Positions 21,925-32,661 are shown, counted from the stretch's first letter. The stretch is 64,000 nt of DNA from Fragum whitleyi (GCA_948146395.1 OX411555.1:60373563-60437562), one strand, 5' to 3'. The notes: generated from the letters alone by a model not told the origin. Numbers and translations: made by a program.

Positions 21925-23757
21925 TTTGGTCTCACTCGAGCTCCAAAATGTTCGGGTCGACGACCCTGACGACCCTGGCAACGCGGCGACCCTAGAGGTC
22001 GATGGAGACGGAGAGGAGATAGAGGGTACCGGCGTCACAGGGGCCGACGCCGACGGCACAGAGGCATCACGAGAGCGCAACTCACTCTCACCATAGACGT
22101 TAAATTCCTGTACCGTCTGTGCCGCCTGTGTTGGCCCCTGTGAAAGAACGTTATCTTTCCTCTCCGTCTCTTGGCTCAGCTGTGTCGATGTCCCGGCCGC
22201 GTCGCTAGGGTCAGAAACCTGTGCAAGGTTGGCGGTTCGTTTTCTTTTAGGTGGAGCTGTAAAGGGGCCAAACCTTGCGAGGAAGCCCATCCCCTGCCAG
22301 ACGGCCTTAAACATTTTAAGGACTTCAGAAGCCTCTAAAGCCTGTCCGCCGTCTGTGCAGAAGACGGTCGCCGACCCTAAACGTTTGGCCACGGCCACAA
22401 GATTCAAGAGCGCATCCATAACGAAGGGGGTCAGCAATAAATAGGCAACCCCGGACAGGGTGGTCCTGTGTGTCCCGACCAGCACAAGGTGTCTGATCCG
22501 GCCGTATTTTAGCCTGACCTCCTCTGCTCTAAGGACTTCCTCGCAGAGGAGGTTGGCAATGGTCCCTGCCCGGGCGCCCGACTCCACAATCAAGACGGCG
22601 GCCAGGTATATACTTATATCGATAAATCTCCTGGTCCCCGCTTTATTATCTGCCATTTCCCTCATAAACGGAACGAGGTATGGGAATACACACAAATCAC
22701 ATATGTCTATTTTAGTGGTCCTGAAACGGTGCAGCCGCATCAGCTCGTGTTGTCGGGCCGCTCTCTTCTTAAGAAACAATTTCTGAATCCCCAGGCATTC
22801 TGAAGAGATATGGTCAAACTGGTACGCGGTGATGCGGCGTACACGGACCAGAAAATGACAAAAACATTTCAGGACCCGAACGAAAGATAGTAAGGAGTCG
22901 GGCCGCCGGCCTGCCTCTATCAGGCTGTTTATATACGCCGGTAGATTTCCTGATTTCAGCAACTTTCTGAAATCAGAAAATGTACCGACGTATATCATGA
23001 AGTGCTCAATAGTAAATGCGTACTCCCTGGCCCTCTTCAGGGAGTACAACCCCCCTGCAGAGGATTGTAGGAATGCAGCAAACCGTTTTGTAACGACAGA
23101 TCGGTAGCCACCGATTAACTTCCTAAAGTCTCTCTGCAGGGGAATGGTGGGCAATGCCCTCGGACTGCGATCAGGCGAGGGAGTGCTGGACAGCTGCCGC
23201 GGACGACAACAGCGAGCCCAGTCGGGGCGCGGCGGGCTGTGTTGAGATGGTGATGAGCTCCCTCGCCTGCTCTCAGGCGACGGAATGCTAACCTCCTGCC
23301 TGTAACGGGGTCGAGGCTGGTGCTCCGGGTTTGGACCACCACGCATACGCTCTCTGCGTATGGCATTTGAAATATTTGAAAAAAACTCGCGGTGGTCCTG
23401 AACCGGAGCATCATCCCCGTCCCTGCGGGCCATCCCTCCTACATGCCACTGCATGTCTGTCACACGGATGGCCCGCTTTGACTCCGCAAGAGCCTGTGCC
23501 CGCGCCATACTGTGGCTGTCACGGAGATGGCGGGGCACTCTACCAACAATGGCCGGGCAGTCCCGGACCGGACATATTCTTGCGATTACGCCCGACAAGC
23601 GATTGCTTGGGGGGAGTCTAGCGTAATTACCGTAAAGGGAGCATTTATACATACTCCCCCCAAGCTCGTCGAAATGTACTCTCTTTATGTGAGGTGTTAT
23701 CCTCTGGAAAGTGTCCCCACAGAGGGGACACTTGTGTTCGTTCCTCATCTGAGGCAT
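21754..23757 (-). CDS. Zinc-finger protein with tyrosine-recombinase-like domain, copy 2 (667 aa)
   Basis: Intact ORF paralogous to 14189-16189. An ATG 15 bases upstream (23772) would add MFNFD, but the MPQ start shared with the other copies is preferred. Both zinc fingers, the Ser/Pro/Arg linker, the core-binding region, VESGARAGTIANLL (candidate catalytic Arg) and the C-terminal SANT-like domain are present. The Lys position again reads Arg (GTHRTTLSG), and no HxxR or Tyr box is visible. Compared with copy 1, the first ~300 and last ~165 residues are nearly identical, while residues ~310-490 carry most of the differences (for example VYSALLNLVDVAERL against VMDALLNLVAVAKRL). It lies in the duplicated block after the PCED1 first exon and the hAT-like MITE, and is followed by satellite. 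Confidence 0.85.
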   Translation of the reverse strand: MPQMRNEHKCPLCGDTFQRITPHIKRVHFDELGGSMYKCSLYGNYARLPPSNRLSGVIARICPVRDCPAIVGRVPRHLRDSHSMARAQALAESKRAIRVTDMQWHVGGMARRDGDDAPVQDHREFFSNISNAIRRERMRGGPNPEHQPRPRYRQEVSIPSPESRRGSSSPSQHSPPRPDWARCCRPRQLSSTPSPDRSPRALPTIPLQRDFRKLIGGYRSVVTKRFAAFLQSSAGGLYSLKRAREYAFTIEHFMIYVGTFSDFRKLLKSGNLPAYINSLIEAGRRPDSLLSFVRVLKCFCHFLVRVRRITAYQFDHISSECLGIQKLFLKKRAARQHELMRLHRFRTTKIDICDLCVFPYLVPFMREMADNKAGTRRFIDISIYLAAVLIVESGARAGTIANLLCEEVLRAEEVRLKYGRIRHLVLVGTHRTTLSGVAYLLLTPFVMDALLNLVAVAKRLGSATVFCTDGGQALEASEVLKMFKAVWQGMGFLARFGPFTAPPKRKRTANLAQVSDPSDAAGTSTQLSQETERKDNVLSQGPTQAAQTVQEFNVYGESELRSRDASVPSASAPVTPVPSISSPSPSTSRVAALPGSSGSSTRTFWSSSETKGLEDLFEQEILSSRQSRRKVSIGVIRSKIANTLYESHDPYRVRDKLWNLSSKKGSD

Positions 23758-24375
23758 GTCGAAGTTAAACAATAATTTTCTAATATTTAATTAAATGCGT
23801 GTTGTAGCGATGAACGACTGCTGTGAACTGAATAAAGTGGGTCATCGACATCCGAAAAATGGCTGGTCAAACAATGTGGAAAGGGGTTTGTTTTGTAGTA
23901 CATTTTGGGTGCATAGCAAAGCAATGGGTCAGTTTTAGCCAAAATCTGTGAAGATCTTCACCTCCTAAACCATTACTGACGATAAATCTTTTGAATTTTA
24001 AATATTTCGATGTAAAAATCTCAGATACAGGTTATAAGTCGATATAGTGATGGCGAAAATGAACGTCATAAAATCGTCATCTTCGGCACATCACTCGGCC
24101 ATTTCCGTAAATGTTCGGTCAAAAAATGTGGAAAGAGTGAGTTTGGCAGTAATTTTGGGTTGCTAAGCAAAGCAATGGGTCGCTTTCAGCCAAATTATTT
24201 GAGGATCTTCACCTCCCAAACCATTAATTACAATTGCTCTTTTGGATTTGGTGTACAAGTGTCAGAAACGCGGTATGTAACCTTGTTAATTGAGAATAGG
24301 CTAGCGAAAACAATGTTTAAAGGGCCTTTGGGTAAGTATTTTGGGTTGCAGCTTACACTTTACCTAGGGGAGTAA
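23758..24375. other. 5' flank of copy 2 and first diverged satellite unit
   Basis: Copy of the shared border (ACTGCTGTGAACTGAAT, AAAATGGCTGGTCAAACA). It is followed by a diverged satellite unit with GGGTTGCTAAGCAAAGCAATG and AAGGGCCTTTGGGTAAGTAT. No gene seen. Confidence 0.6.
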
Positions 24376-24600
24376 ATTATTTATTTTCATTTATCAATTG
24401 ATTCGGAATATCATTCAACCGTTTCCGTACACTGCAACATACCCATTCGGAACATCGCCCGGAGATTTCCGTAAACCGGAAAGTACCTCGGACGTAAGTG
24501 TAGTAATATTTGGTCATTCTTTTATAAAGAATCTTTTTCTCCAAAACTACTTGACCGACCAATTTTGACAATGACATGAGCCTAAAAAGGTGACAACAAG
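24376..24600. other. Non-satellite insert between satellite units
   Basis: About 220 bp unlike the neighbouring satellite (CATACCCATTCGGAACATCG, CGGAAAGTACCTCGGACG). It interrupts the repeat before satellite resumes at GAGCAATTACACGGAC. No ORF or terminal repeats were recognised. Confidence 0.4.
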
Positions 24601-27057
24601 AGCAATTACACGGACTTTTCTCAAACATGACCTTGTGACCTACTTTTTGACCAGCACAACCTATTTCGATCATGACCTAGATACCATCAAAATAGTTTTT
24701 CTGACGACTTTTTGGCATTAAGAGAGCTGAATTAGTGAAAAAGAGGTTTACTAAGATATGACCCAGTGACCTATTTTTTGATCCCGCGCAACCGATTTTT
24801 TACCTAGATATCATGAAACTTAATAATTAAAGGGCCTTTGGGTAAGACTTTTGGGTTTGCTTATAAACTTTGACCTTTTAAGTCGAGAATAGGAAATCGA
24901 AAATGAACGTCATAAAAATCGTCATCCTCGGCACATCACTCGGCCATTTCCGTAAATCTTCGGTCTAAAAATCTGGAAAGTGTTTTTGTTGTAGTAATTT
25001 TGGGTTGCTTAGCAAAGCAATGGGTCGCTAAGAGCAATTTCTAGGTTTTTTTTCAAAAATGACCTTCTGACCTACTTTTTGACCAGCACAACCTATTTCG
25101 ATCATGACCTAGATACCATCGAAATAATTTTTCTGACCACTTTTGGCATTAAGAGAGCTAAATTAGTGACCTTTAGAACCAAAAAGAGATTTTCTAAGAT
25201 ATGACCCATTGACCTATTTTTGATCCCGCGCAACCGATCATAAAACTTAATGTTAAGAGGGCCTTTGGGTAAGACTTTTGGGTTTACTTATAAACTTTAA
25301 CCTTGAAAGTCGAGAATAGGAAATCGAAAATGAACGTCATAAAAATCGTCATATTCGGCACATCACTCGGCCATTTCCGTAAATGTTCGGTCCAACAATC
25401 TGGAAAGTGTTTTTGTGGTAGTAATTTTGGGTTGCTTAGCAAAGCAATGGGTCGCTAAGAGCAATTACTAGGATTTTTTCAAAAATGACCTTTTGACCTA
25501 CTTTTTGACCAGCACAACCTATTTTGATCATAACCTAGAAACCATCAAAATAATTTATTTTGACCACTTTTGGCATTAAGAGAGCTAAATTAGTGACCTT
25601 TAGAACCAAAAAGAGATTTTCTAAGATTTGACCCATTGACCTATTTTTTAATCCCGCGCAACCGATTTTTGACCTAGATATAATGAAACTTATTGTTTAA
25701 AGGGCCTTCGGTTAAGACTTTTGGGTTTGCTTACAAACTTTGACCTTGTAAGTCGAGAATAGGAAATCGAAATTGAACGTCACAAAAATCATCATTTTCG
25801 GTACATCACTCGGCCATTTCCGTAAATGTTCGGTCCAACAATCTGGAAAGTGTTTTTGTGGTAGTAATTTTGGGTTGCTTAGCAAAGCAATGGGTCGCAT
25901 AGAGCAATTACTAGGATTTTTTCAAAAATGACCTTTTGACCTACTTTTTGACCAGCACAACCTATTTCGATCAAGACCTAGATACCATCGAAATATTTTT
26001 TCTGACCACTTTTGGCATGAAGAGAGCTAAATTAGTGACCTTTAGAACCAAAAAGATATTTTCTAAGATATGACCCAGTGACCTATTTATTGATCCCGCG
26101 CAACCGATCATAAAACTTAATGTTTAAAGGGCCTTTGGGTAATACTTTTGGGTTTGCTTATAAACTTTAACCTTGAAAGTCGAGAATAGGAAATCGAAAA
26201 TGAACGTCTTAAAAATCATCATTTTCGGTACATCACTCGGCCATTTTCGTAAATGTTCGGTCCAACAATCTGGAAAGTGTTTTTGTGGTAGTAATTTTGG
26301 GTTGCTTAGCAAAGCAATGGGTCGCTTAGAGCAATTACTAGGATTTTTTTCAAAAATGACCTTGTGATCTACTTTTTGACCAGCACAACCTATTTCGATC
26401 ATGACCTAGATACCATCGAAATAATTTTTCTGACCACTTTTGGCATTAAGAGAGCTAAATTAGTGACCTTTAGAACCAAAAAGATATTTTCTAAGATATG
26501 ACCCAGTGACCTATTTATTGATCCCGCGCAACCGATCATAAAACTTAATGTTTAAAGGGCCTTTGTGTAAGATTTTTGGGTTTGCTTATGAACTTTAACC
26601 TTGTAAGTCGAGAACAGGAAATCGAAAATGAACGTCATAAAAATCGTCATCTTCGGCACATCACTCGGCCATTTCCGTAAATGTTCGGTCGAACAATCTG
26701 GAAAGTGTTTTTGTGGTAGTAATTTTGGGTTGCCTAGCAAAGCAATGGGTCGCTAAGAGCAATTACTAGGATTTTTTTCAGAAATGACCTTGTGACCTAC
26801 TTTTTGACCAGCACAACCTATTTCGATCATGACCTAGATACCATCAAAATAATTTTTCTGACCACTTTTGGCTTTAAATGAGCTAAATTAGTGACCTTTA
26901 GAACCAAAAAGAGATTTTCTTAGATATGACCCTGTGACCTATTTTTTGATCCCGCGCAACCGATTTTTGACCTAGATATCATGAAACTTTATGTTTAAAG
27001 GGCCTTTGGGTAAGTATTTTTGATCAACCTTAATTCTTGACAAAGGGCGCTAGTTTT
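24601..27057. repeat. ~428-bp subtelomeric satellite, block 2
   Basis: CGGCCATTTCCGTAAATG-type markers at 24950, 25377, 25820, 26247 and 26675 give spacings of 427, 443, 427 and 428 bp. The unit is the same as at 16421-19574 but without the ~689-bp long form. Many units carry GATCCCGCGCAACCGAT followed by either TCAT or TTTTTGACCTAGATATCAT. Confidence 0.92.
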
Positions 27058-27062
27058 GTATA

Positions 27063-27102
<40 letters not shown>

Positions 27103-27105
27103 TTT
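27058..27105. repeat. TA dinucleotide run followed by poly-T
   Basis: (TA)n at 27059-27085, then a T run to about 27105. It marks the right edge of satellite block 2. Confidence 0.9.
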
Positions 27106-27576
27106 ATCAAGGTCATGTCCTGATTGGTCTCAATCGTTCTGTGTCATGGTTGTTGACCTTCCTGAATGCAAAAGTCGAATATATTTTGAGTAGTCCTTTT
27201 AGGATTTTGCAAAGCTCAATAGATCTAGAGCCTTTCGGCAAGACTTTTGGGTTTGTTCATAGACTTTTACAAAGAGATTAGATCCCTGCAAAGTTTCAGC
27301 TTGATTGGCCAAATTGTTTTGTAGAAGACAATTTTTTTTAATTTTTTTTTTTTTATAAGAATGTCGTCTTTAAAGAAATTGTTGATGAACGGACAGACGG
27401 ACTACGGACATATTGCAATCACAAAAAATCTGCTGCGGTTAACATTGTTGGAAAAGGACATGATTTGAACTATGATAGTTACAATGAATGATAGATGAAT
27501 CGATAAAATAATCACAATGATGATAACAGTGAAAAAAATGTTTATCTTTTATTTTTTATAGGACTTTATATATATA
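27106..27576. repeat. Remnant of the block spacer upstream of copy 3
   Basis: Contains GGTTGATGACC-like and GCCTTTCGGCAAGACTTTTG satellite fragments. From ~27360 there is a diverged piece of the dispersed element (GTCTTTAAAGAAATTGTTGA, ATCTGCTGCGGTTAACATTG), then ACATGATTTGAAC...TTACAATGAATGATAGATGA and TTTATCTTTTATTTTTTATAGGAC (given here in part). These match the spacer of blocks 1 and 2, so block 3 belongs to the same lineage. No gene seen. Confidence 0.6.
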
Positions 27577-28022
27577 CACTCCTCAAAACTCCTAAGCGGC
27601 CACTTGCATTATTTCACTTGCATAATGTAGCAAAGTCATTTATGAAGTCAATAAGAAAAAGCCAGCAAAGATATTCGACACGAAAATGTTTTAAAATTAA
27701 GGGAATGTAGGAGTACCCTCTATTTCAAATCAACATTGGTGGGTGGGGTATTTTGACATTTCTTTTTTGGGCAGGAAAAGCGGGAGACATTTCTTTTAAT
27801 TTTTTTAGGATTCACAAGCGTTCTACCACTGACATCGGTACTTTAAATTGTTAGCATTTGCGTTTTTCAAGTGTCGAAGAATTCAAATTTCTCTAAAAAT
27901 TTGACAGGATCATGTCTAAATGGCTACTCTTTCAAAAGGCCAAGTTATCTTTTCGAAAGAAAAAGCGAAAATATGCAAGAATCGAGAAATGTAAGGTGGA
28001 CGCTTGGAATTTTTGAGTAGTG
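27577..28022. mobile_element. MITE with CACTNCTCAAAA ends and TA target duplication
   Basis: The 446-bp element has imperfect inverted ends of about 27 bp: left CACTCCTCAAAACTCCTAAG, right (complement) CACTACTCAAAAATTCCAAG. The inner ends GGCCAC and GTCCAC also correspond. It is flanked by TA (27575-27576 and 28023-28024). TA duplication with such ends fits a Tc1/mariner-type non-autonomous element. No transposase ORF. It sits in the AT-rich spacer that holds the hAT-like MITE in the other two blocks. Confidence 0.8.
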
Positions 28023-28060
28023 TATAAAAAGTAATTCAGTCATCAAGTCTCAGGCCATTT

Positions 28061-28243
28061 GGTCTCGAGGACCTAATCAGTACCTTTCTTCGAAGAAAGG
28101 TTCCAAAGTTTATCCCTTACCCTGTATGGATCTTGTGATTCATACAGGGTATTGTGGATCTTGCTTCTTATAACGCCAATGGGAACCTTTCTTCTAGATT
28201 GTCTACTGGACAAGATCTCTTGCTCGAAAAGGTCCTCGAGACC
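28061..28243. repeat. Three nested inverted repeats over the 3' coding end, copy 3
   Basis: Outer arms GGTCTCGAGGACCT (28061-28074) and its complement (28230-28243) are exact, and the inner TACCCTGTATG / CATACAGGGTA pair is intact. The middle right arm has drifted (GGGAACCTTTCTTCT), so pairing there is weaker than in copies 1 and 2. Confidence 0.8.
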
Positions 28244-30112
28244 TTTGGTCTCCCTCGAGCTCCAAAATGTTCGGGTCGACGACCCTGACGACCCCGGCAA
28301 CGCGGCGACCCAATCTTTTGTCCTAGAGGTCGATGGAGACGGAGAGGAAATAGAGGGCACCGGCGTCACAGGGGCCGACGCCGACGGCACAGAGGCATCG
28401 CGAGAGCGTAACTCCTCGCTCCTTCGCTTACCGTAAAACTTGAATTTCTCCACCGTCTGTGCCGCCTGTGTTGGCCCCTGTGAAAGAACGTAGTATTTCC
28501 TCTCCGTCTGTTGACTGTGACAGAGCTGTCTGGATGTACTGGCCGCGTTACTAGGGTCATAGAGCTGTGCAAGGGTGGCCAGCCGTTTGCGATTAAGAGT
28601 AGCGTTAAAGGGGCCAAACCTTGCACAGAAGCCCGTCTTCTGCCAGACGGCCTTAAACATTTTACTAATTTGTGAAGAGGTTAAAGCCTGTCCGCCGTCT
28701 GTGCAGAAGACGGTCGCCGACCCTAAGCGTTCTGCTAACGCGACAAGATTCAATAGAGCACTATAGACCAGGGGGGCGATAGATAAATATGCTACCCCGG
28801 ACAGGGAGGTCTTGTGGGACCCGACCAGCACAACGTGTCTGATCAGGCCGTTATCTAGCCGGACCTCCTCTGCTGTAAGGACTTCCTCGCAGAGGAGGTT
28901 GGCAATGGCCCCTGTCCGGGCGCCCGACTCCACAATCAATACGGAGGCCAGGTACTTACTAAGAGACATGAGTCTGCTGGCCTCCGTTTGATTACAACCC
29001 ATTTCCTTTATGGGTTCAATGACGTCTTCGTGCTCTAATAGCTCATACACATCCATTTGACTCAACTGGAAACGGTCCCGCCGCATCACCTCGTGCTGGC
29101 GGACCACCCTCTTCTTGTGGAATGTCTTTTGGATTCCTACGCATTCTAACGAGAGGGTGGCAAACTGGGACGAGGTGATACGGCGTACTCGGACCAGAAA
29201 CCGACAAAAAGACTTGATGACTGTGATATAAGAAAGAATAGAGCCTGGCCGCCTGCCTTTATCAACCAGGCTGTCAATGTACGCCGATATATTCTCCGCT
29301 TTTAGGAGCTTCCTAAAATCGGAGAATGTACCGACGTACATCATAAACTTCTCTACAGAAAGGGCATACTCCCTGGCCCTCTTCAGGGAGTACAACCCAC
29401 CTGCAGAGGACTGCAGGTAGGCAGCATAACGTTTGGTTATGACAGTCCGGTACCCACCAACTAACAACCTGTCTCGCGGCAGGCGTTTGGTGGGCACCCC
29501 CCGTGGACTGCGTGCAGGCGAGGGAGTGTTGGACAGCTGCCGCGGGCGACGCCGGCGAGCCCAGTCGGGGCGCGGCGGGCTGTCCTTGGATGATGAAGAG
29601 CTCCCTCGCCTGCTCTCAGGCGACGGAGTTTTAGCCTGCTGCTTTTGACGGGGTCGAGGTTGGTGCTCCGGGTTTGGACCACCACGTCCAACAGCCCGTA
29701 GACGCTCTCTACGTATGGCGCCACGGATATTTGCAAAGAATGCGCGGTGGTCCTGAACCGGAGCATCAGCCCCGTCCCTGCGGGCCATCCCCCCTACATG
29801 CCACTGAAAGTCTGTAACACGGATGGCCCGCTTCGACTCCCGGAGAGCCTGTGCCCGCGCCATACTGTGGTTGTCACGGAGATGGCGGGGCACTCTACCA
29901 ATAATGGCCGGGCAGTCCCGGACCGGACATATTCTGGCGATTACGCCCGACACTCGATAGCTTGGGGGGAGTCTTGCGTAATTACCATAAAGTGAACATT
30001 TGTACATACTCCCCCCAAGCTCGTCTATGTGAACTCGCTTAATGTGGGGCGTAATCCGCCGGAAAGTGTCCCCACAGAGAGGACACTTGTGGTTGTGCCT
30101 AATCTGAGGCAT
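28073..30112 (-). CDS. Zinc-finger protein with tyrosine-recombinase-like domain, copy 3 (679 aa)
   Basis: Intact ORF and the most diverged paralog. Start MPQIRHNHKC matches the other copies, and both C2H2-type fingers are kept. It has small in-frame differences from copies 1 and 2, such as an AVGR insertion before GGPNPEH and a longer C-terminal linker. The candidate catalytic Arg is in VESGARTGAIANLL, and here the next motif reads GSHKTSLSG, the expected Lys. HxxR and the Tyr nucleophile are still not visible. The SANT-like end (FWSSRETKGLEDLFEQ) is conserved. Divergence from the others is spread along the gene, with all frames kept, which suggests older separation under some constraint. 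Satellite follows on its right, as for the other copies. Confidence 0.85.
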   Translation of the reverse strand: MPQIRHNHKCPLCGDTFRRITPHIKRVHIDELGGSMYKCSLYGNYARLPPSYRVSGVIARICPVRDCPAIIGRVPRHLRDNHSMARAQALRESKRAIRVTDFQWHVGGMARRDGADAPVQDHRAFFANIRGAIRRERLRAVGRGGPNPEHQPRPRQKQQAKTPSPESRRGSSSSSKDSPPRPDWARRRRPRQLSNTPSPARSPRGVPTKRLPRDRLLVGGYRTVITKRYAAYLQSSAGGLYSLKRAREYALSVEKFMMYVGTFSDFRKLLKAENISAYIDSLVDKGRRPGSILSYITVIKSFCRFLVRVRRITSSQFATLSLECVGIQKTFHKKRVVRQHEVMRRDRFQLSQMDVYELLEHEDVIEPIKEMGCNQTEASRLMSLSKYLASVLIVESGARTGAIANLLCEEVLTAEEVRLDNGLIRHVVLVGSHKTSLSGVAYLSIAPLVYSALLNLVALAERLGSATVFCTDGGQALTSSQISKMFKAVWQKTGFCARFGPFNATLNRKRLATLAQLYDPSNAASTSRQLCHSQQTERKYYVLSQGPTQAAQTVEKFKFYGKRRSEELRSRDASVPSASAPVTPVPSISSPSPSTSRTKDWVAALPGSSGSSTRTFWSSRETKGLEDLFEQEILSSRQSRRKVPIGVIRSKIHNTLYESQDPYRVRDKLWNLSSKKGTD

Positions 30113-30857
30113 GATAATGAAGTAGAATTTTAATTTTAATTTTTTTTTCCAACAATCAACTTTAGCGTTGTTGCGTTGCGACGACTGCTGTGAACTGAAT
30201 AAAGTGGGTCATCGACATCCGAAAAATGGCTGGTCAAACAGTGTGGAAAGGGGTTTGTTTGGTAGTACTTTTGGGTTGCATAGCAAAGCAATGGGTCGCT
30301 TTTAGGCAAAATCTTTGACGATCTTCACCTCCCCAACCATTACTGACGATAAATCTTTTTAATTTTTAATTTTTCGATGTAAAAATCTCAGATGCACTTT
30401 AAGTCGAGATAGTGATGGCGAAAATGAACGTCATAAAAGCGTCATAAAATCGTCATCTTCGGCACACCACTCGGCCATTTCCGTTAATGTTCGGTCAAAC
30501 AATGTGGAAAGAGTGAGTTTGGCAGTAATTTTGGGTTGCTTAGCAAAGCAATGGGTCGCTTTTAGCCAAATTCTTTGAAGATCTTCACCTCCCAAACCAT
30601 TACTGACAATAAATATTTTTAATTTGATGAACAAGTCTCAGAAACACGACATGTAGCATTGTTAATTGAGAATGGGCTAGCGAAAACAATGTTTTAAGGG
30701 CCTTTGGGTAAGTATTTTGGGTTGCAGCTTACACTTTACCAAATGGAGAAAATTATGTATTTTTATTTACCAATATAAGGTACTGATTGTTCTCAATCGT
30801 TTTGTGTCATGGTTGATGACCTTCTGGGGACAAAGTGTAATAATTTCTGTGACTAGT
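30113..30857. repeat. 5' flank of copy 3 and diverged satellite units
   Basis: Shared border (GACGACTGCTGTGAACTGAA, ~30179) followed by satellite units with GGGTTGCATAGCAAAGCAATG, CTCCCAAACCATTACTGACA and AAGGGCCTTTGGGTAAGTAT. No gene seen. Confidence 0.7.
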
Positions 30858-31042
30858 ATGATTTGATTTGAATTGGGGTTTTACGTCGCTTTCAACAATC
30901 TCTCAGTTATATCGCGACGACTGGAGCACCTAACGATGGATTCCTGGTATTTCTCACACCAGTACTACCACCACATCCCTTTCCTAGCCTCCAGTTGCTA
31001 TTCCACATAGGTTCACGATTATCTACCCATTGGTGGAAGACA
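30858..31042 (+). mobile_element. SINE-like retroposon, copy 1, 16-bp target duplication
   Basis: The 185-bp body begins ATGATTTGATTTGAATTGG and contains TTTTACGTCGCTTTCAACAA and CAGTTATATCGCGACGACTG. It is flanked by AATTTCTGTGACTAGT at 30842-30857 and 31043-31058. Related units lacking the insert (33051-33070) show the empty site. The length of the duplication suggests LINE-type target-primed insertion. I associate similar TTTTACG(C/T)CGCTTTCAACA repeats with molluscs but cannot name the family. No ORF. Confidence 0.75.
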
Positions 31043-31058
31043 AATTTCTGTGACTAGT

Positions 31059-31586
31059 CCTTTCGCTTTTTTTTTTAAAAAAAAAGGTAAATGCTTGAAA
31101 GGCCTTTGGGTAAGACTTTTGGGTTGCTTATAAACTTTTACCTTGTAAGTCGAGAAAAGGAAATCAAAAATGAACGTCATAAAATGGTCATCTTCGGCAC
31201 ATCACTCGGCCAATTCCGTAAATGTTCGGTCAAACAATGTGGAAAGAGTTTCTTTGGTAGTAATTTGGGTTGCTTAGCAAAGCAATGGGTTAAGGTTACC
31301 CTTCGGAAAAAAAAAAAAAAGATGTTCTAAGATATGACCAAGTGACCTATTTTTTGATCCCGCATAACATATTCTTGAAGAAGACCTAGATATCATGAAA
31401 CTAAATGTTTAAAGGGCCTTTGGGTAAGTATTTTGGGTTGCAGCTTACACTTTACCAAATGGAGAAAATTATGTATTTTTATTTATCAATGTAAGGTACT
31501 GATTGTTCTCAATCATTTTGTGTCATGGTTGATGACCTTCTGCGGACAAAGTGTAATAATTTCTGTGACAAGTCCTTCGCGTTGTT

Positions 31587-31633
<47 letters not shown>

Positions 31634-32140
31634 GTTAATGCCTGAAAGGCCTTTGGGTAAGACTTTTGGGTTGCTAAAAAACTTTTACCTTGTAAGTCGA
31701 GAATAGGAAAGCGAAAATGAACGTCATAAAATCATCATCTTCGGCACATCAATCGGCCGTTTCCGTAAATGTTCGGTCAAACAATGTGGAAAGAGTAAGT
31801 TTGGCAATAATTTTGGGTTGCTTAGCAAAGCAATGGGTCGCTTTTAGCCAAATTCTTTGAAGATCTTCACCTCCCAAACCATTACTGACAATAAATATTT
31901 TTAATTTGATGAACAAGTCTCAGAAACACGACATGAAGCATTGTTTATTGAGAATGGGCTAGCGAAAACAATGTTTTAAGGGCCTTTGGGTAAGTATTTT
32001 GGGTTGCAGCTTACACTTTACCAAATGGAGAAAATTATGTATTTTCATTTACCAATGTAAGGTACTGATTGTTCTCAATCGTTTTGTGTCATGGTTGATG
32101 ACCTTCTGGGGACAAAGTGTAATAATTTCTTTGACTAGTG
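31059..32140. repeat. Composite satellite region with a long poly-T tract
   Basis: Satellite-derived phrases (GGCCTTTGGGTAAGACTTTT, TCATCTTCGGCACATCA, GTTGCTTAGCAAAGCAATGG) alternate with GGAGAAAATTATGTATTTT...TGTGTCATGGTTGATGACCT, a second module. A T run spans about 31585-31630. No gene: the 70-codon frame at 31433 reads through the T run as poly-Phe. Confidence 0.8.
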
Positions 32141-32326
32141 TGATTTGATTTGAATTGGGTTTTTACGTCGCTTTCAACAATCTCTCAGTTATATCGCGAC
32201 GACTGTAGCACCTAACGATGGATTCCTGGTATTTCTCACAACAGTACTACCACCACATCCCTTTCCTAGCCTCCAGTTGCTATTCCACATAGGTTCACGA
32301 TTATCTACCCATTGGTGGAAGACAAA
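32141..32326 (+). mobile_element. SINE-like retroposon, copy 2 (same insertion as copy 1)
   Basis: Same body and same flanks as 30858-31042 (left AATTTCTTTGACTAGT with one change, right AATTTCTGTGACTAGT), within a duplicated satellite unit. It is therefore a duplicate of the locus and not a second insertion. Confidence 0.72.
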
Positions 32327-32661
32327 TTTCTGTGACTAGTCCTTTCGCTTTAAAAAAAAAAAAAGGTAAATGCTTGAAAGGCCTTTGGGTAAGACTTTTG
32401 GGTTGCTTATAAACTTTTACCTTGTAGGTCGAGAAAAGGAAATCAAAAATGAACGTCATAAAAATGGTCATCTTCGGCACATCACTCGGCCAATTCCGTA
32501 TATGTTCGGTCAAACAATGTGGAAAGAGTTTCTTTGGTAGTAATTTTGGGTTGCTTAGCAAAGCAATGGGTTAAGGTTACCTTTCGAAAAAAAAAAAAAA
32601 AGATGTTCTAAGATATGACCAAGTGACCTATTTTTTGATCCCGCATAACCTATTCTTGAAG
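32327..32661. repeat. Satellite-derived segment
   Basis: Repeats the arrangement of 31059-31380: A run, GGCCTTTGGGTAAGACTTTT, TCATCTTCGGCACATCA, a second A run, GATGTTCTAAGATATGACCA. No gene; the 86-codon minus-strand frame at 32301 is a satellite frame. Confidence 0.75.

Noticed and set aside
28366..28626. Shadow ORFs inside the recombinase-like genes (for example 14268, 15547, 23115, 29461)
   Set aside because: They follow the GC-rich codon pattern of the long ORFs in other frames, with no conserved start or recognisable domain.
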